A stretch of 6,444 nucleotides of DNA from Candidatus Tenderia sp. (lineage in GTDB: Bacteria; Pseudomonadota; Gammaproteobacteria; Tenderiales; Tenderiaceae), in assembly GCA_030148045.1 (NCBI GenBank), contig JASBUE010000161.1:1-6444 (forward strand), written 5' to 3'. Shown here piece by piece: positions 4,569 to 6,444 of this stretch. Positions within the stretch are counted from its first letter, which is position 1. Every line of letters begins with the position of its first letter. The notes under the pieces are model-generated. The model did not search any database. It saw only the letters and a list, made by a program, of their open reading frames with translations, and was not told where the DNA came from. The position numbers and the translations under genes were made by a program.

Positions 4569-6323
4569 CTAGGGTACAGCGTCGAGCTGCTGTCTCAGGC
4601 GCTTTACCGAGATGGGGAACTTGGTACCCAGTTCCTGGGCAAAAAATGACACCCTTAATTCTTCAATCATCCAGCGATAACACTCCAGTTCCGGGTCGAC
4701 GATACCTTGCCGCCGGTGTTTCTCCTGCCGTTCGAGATAGGCCTGCCAAAGCGGTTTGATCTCCAGGGTGGCGGCACGGTCGCGCGCCGCTGCGCCACCG
4801 CTCAGTTTTTCCAGACGGAGGTTGACGGCCTTGAGATAGCGTGAATATTCACGTAACCATGCGACAGGGGTTTGATTAATAAAGTGCGGATAGATGAGAT
4901 GGGCAAGCTGCTCCTGAATGTCCGGAACGGCGTGCAGCCAGGCCGCTGACAGCTTGCCTTTCAGCGCTTTATTCAAGCGGTGGTGTTCGGCCAGTATGTC
5001 ATGGACCATTCGGCACTGCTCGTTGGCGACATTGAGCATCACCTGTCTGCCGCGCTCCAGCGATTCGGCAAACGCCCTCTCGTCGCGGGGCAGATCGCCG
5101 GCGAAAAAGGCACGGTCGATTATAGCATTCACCAGATCGGCCTGCAGCCCTTCACAGCGACCGACGGAGGCGTAATAGAGACACATCTGTTTCAGATCGG
5201 GCAGATTCCTGTTGAGATATTTGACCTTGTCCGGCAGGGCGAACATCACCAGGCGGCGCAGTGCCTGGCGGGTCTCGCCCTCGGCCTGCGCCAGACTATC
5301 GCGCAATTTGATCGCGACACTCTCTTTATTATCGATGAGCGCTGGATAGCCGCGCATCTGCACACCGTTCCGCTCGAAATCGATTTGCACAGGCAATTCG
5401 CCGAAATCCCATGCACGGATATTTTCACGCTCGCCCTCCCACACCGGCACGGCGGCAAAACTCTGTTGCGCTTTATCCTTAAGCTGCTGTTGCAACCGCA
5501 GCAGATCGCGTCCCATGGCGACCACACCGCCGCGATCATCCACCACCCTGAAATTCATCAGCATATGCGGCGTCAATTTGCTTAGACCCCAATCCATGCT
5601 GGTGAGCCTAACCCCACTCATTTTAAACAACTGTTGCTGCAGCGCCTCGAGCAGGGATTTATCCGACGGCGCCAGCGCCTGCAGACAAGCAGTGGCAAAG
5701 TTGGGCACCGGCACGAAATTGCGGCGCAGGGATTTGGGCAAGGATTTGATCAGCTGACACAGCTTTTCATGCAGCAGGCCGGGCACCAGCCATTCGAAAC
5801 GTTGCGGCGTTAACAGATTCAACGCCAGCAGAGGCACGGTAAGCGTGACGCCGTCTTCGGCATGACCGGGCTCGAAGTGATACGACAGCTTGAAGGACAT
5901 GCCCGCCACCTCCAGGGTGTCGGGAAACTGGGCCGCGGTGACATCGCCCGCGCCGTGCAGCATCAGGTCTTCTTTTTCCAGATAGAGCAGTTTGGGTTGT
6001 TTTTGTTCCGCCTGCTTGCGCCACTTTTCAAAACGGCGTCCGTCACAGACATCTTCTGGAATGCGTTTGTCATAGAACTCAAACAGTACCTGGTCGTCCA
6101 CCAGCACATCGCGGCGGCGTGACTTGGCTTCCAACGCCTCGACCTCCTCCACCAATTCGCGGTTGTGCTGGAAGAATTGTGCGCGGGTGTTGAAATCACC
6201 TTCCACCAGGGCGCCGCGGATAAACAGCTCGCGCGCCCCCACGGGGTTAATCTTGCCGTAGTGAACCTTGCGCTTTGGATTGACCACCAGACCGTACAGG
6301 GTAAGCCGTTCATAGGCCATCAC
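4569..6323 (-). CDS. hrpA: HrpA C-terminal region (end of OB-type segment plus DUF3418) as a separate open frame
   Basis: The 584-residue frame matches the C-terminal part of HrpA, the DEAH-box RNA helicase of about 1300 residues that in E. coli resolves stalled ribosomes. Landmarks: MAYERLTLYG at 2-11, RELFIRGALVEGD at 31-43, KSRRRDVLVDD at 67-77, FEFYDKRIPEDV at 81-92, and the closing YRWMIEELRVSFFAQELGTK from 549, then FPIS. The frame carries no Walker or DEAH motif, because the helicase domains lie upstream and beyond the window. The frame is open from 6374, immediately after an in-frame TAG at 6375-6377; residues LCKRSWFDPHWEKK encoded at 6333-6374 still match HrpA. The first usable start is GTG 6321-6323 or ATG 6318-6320, with only a distant GGAGAAG about 12 nt away. 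The stop is TAG at 4569-4571. So this is the distal half of a gene broken by a nonsense codon, or a separately translated piece. The long unbroken frame suggests recent or tolerated interruption. Confidence 0.85.
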   Translation of the reverse strand: MMAYERLTLYGLVVNPKRKVHYGKINPVGARELFIRGALVEGDFNTRAQFFQHNRELVEEVEALEAKSRRRDVLVDDQVLFEFYDKRIPEDVCDGRRFEKWRKQAEQKQPKLLYLEKEDLMLHGAGDVTAAQFPDTLEVAGMSFKLSYHFEPGHAEDGVTLTVPLLALNLLTPQRFEWLVPGLLHEKLCQLIKSLPKSLRRNFVPVPNFATACLQALAPSDKSLLEALQQQLFKMSGVRLTSMDWGLSKLTPHMLMNFRVVDDRGGVVAMGRDLLRLQQQLKDKAQQSFAAVPVWEGERENIRAWDFGELPVQIDFERNGVQMRGYPALIDNKESVAIKLRDSLAQAEGETRQALRRLVMFALPDKVKYLNRNLPDLKQMCLYYASVGRCEGLQADLVNAIIDRAFFAGDLPRDERAFAESLERGRQVMLNVANEQCRMVHDILAEHHRLNKALKGKLSAAWLHAVPDIQEQLAHLIYPHFINQTPVAWLREYSRYLKAVNLRLEKLSGGAAARDRAATLEIKPLWQAYLERQEKHRRQGIVDPELECYRWMIEELRVSFFAQELGTKFPISVKRLRQQLDAVP

Positions 6324-6374
6324 CGCCGCCGCTTTCTTCTCCCAATGCGGATCGAACCAGCTGCGCTTGCATAA

Positions 6375-6444
6375 CTAACCGGCTGCCTGCTCGATCCACT
6401 GCGGTTCGATCTTGGCCACGGTGCGCGCATACATGCGTGCCGTC
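6375..6444 (-). pseudogene. hrpA: 3' end of the upstream hrpA frame, cut short by an in-frame TAG
   Basis: From the right edge the minus strand reads TARMYARTVAKIEPQWIEQ followed by AAG and then TAG at 6375-6377. E. coli HrpA has the equivalent R-x-N-A-K-I-D-P-E-W-V-E followed by a helix and HL-x-KR. The codon that should be H or a similar residue is TAG; the next codons (L, C, K, R, S) continue the family alignment in the same frame with no insertion or deletion. The N-terminal helicase portion therefore ends inside the OB-type segment unless the stop is read through. Only 22 codons are visible. Because the interrupted reading continues at 4569-6374, the whole locus is best regarded as a split or disrupted hrpA. 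Confidence 0.8.

Noticed and set aside
4569..6374. TAG as a sense codon (pyrrolysine or recoding) to explain hrpA
   Set aside because: The same gene ends with TAG exactly where HrpA should end, every other complete gene here ends in TGA, and no insertion element or hairpin typical of recoding is evident.

Overview
The window looks like the chromosome of a moderately GC-rich gammaproteobacterium. PurT, GrxC, SrkA, ApaG and HrpA all match gammaproteobacterial versions by recall, with spacing and motifs close to the E. coli proteins. The organism could be a Chromatiales-like or sulfur-oxidising lineage, but that placement is inference and no species call is made. The content is mostly housekeeping and stress genes; there is no phage, CRISPR or complete insertion sequence.

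Layout, left to right: (1) positions 1-414, minus strand: N-terminal 138 residues of an HDOD-domain signalling protein that runs off the left edge. (2) 415-555: a short divergent promoter region. (3) 556-1047, plus strand: an unnamed 163-residue helical protein with a CheZ-like D-x-x-x-Q helix and a C-terminal EDIELF tail. (4) 1048-1189: a convergent gap filled by a near-perfect 93-bp inverted repeat flanked by TA. (5) 1190-3862, minus strand: srkA, then a second TA-flanked copy of the same repeat in opposite orientation, then grxC and purT. grxC and purT are 19 nt apart and probably co-transcribed. (6) 3863-4110: a divergent promoter region with a possible decayed fragment of a carbohydrate-active enzyme. 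(7) 4111-4494, plus strand: apaG, closed by a hairpin terminator with an A-run on one side and a T-run on the other, so it can also serve the converging hrpA. (8) 4569-6444, minus strand: hrpA, entering from the right edge and interrupted by an in-frame TAG at 6375-6377.

The genes do not form one pathway. srkA (stress kinase) and grxC (thiol-disulfide exchange) are both stress-related; purT makes FGAR from formate for purine synthesis; apaG and hrpA are unrelated neighbours. The HDOD protein and its divergent neighbour may form a small signalling pair.

The most notable signals are the nonsense codon that splits hrpA while leaving 584 downstream codons intact, and the pair of TA-flanked MITE-like palindromes bracketing grxC-purT. 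I did not find a clearly new multi-gene system.
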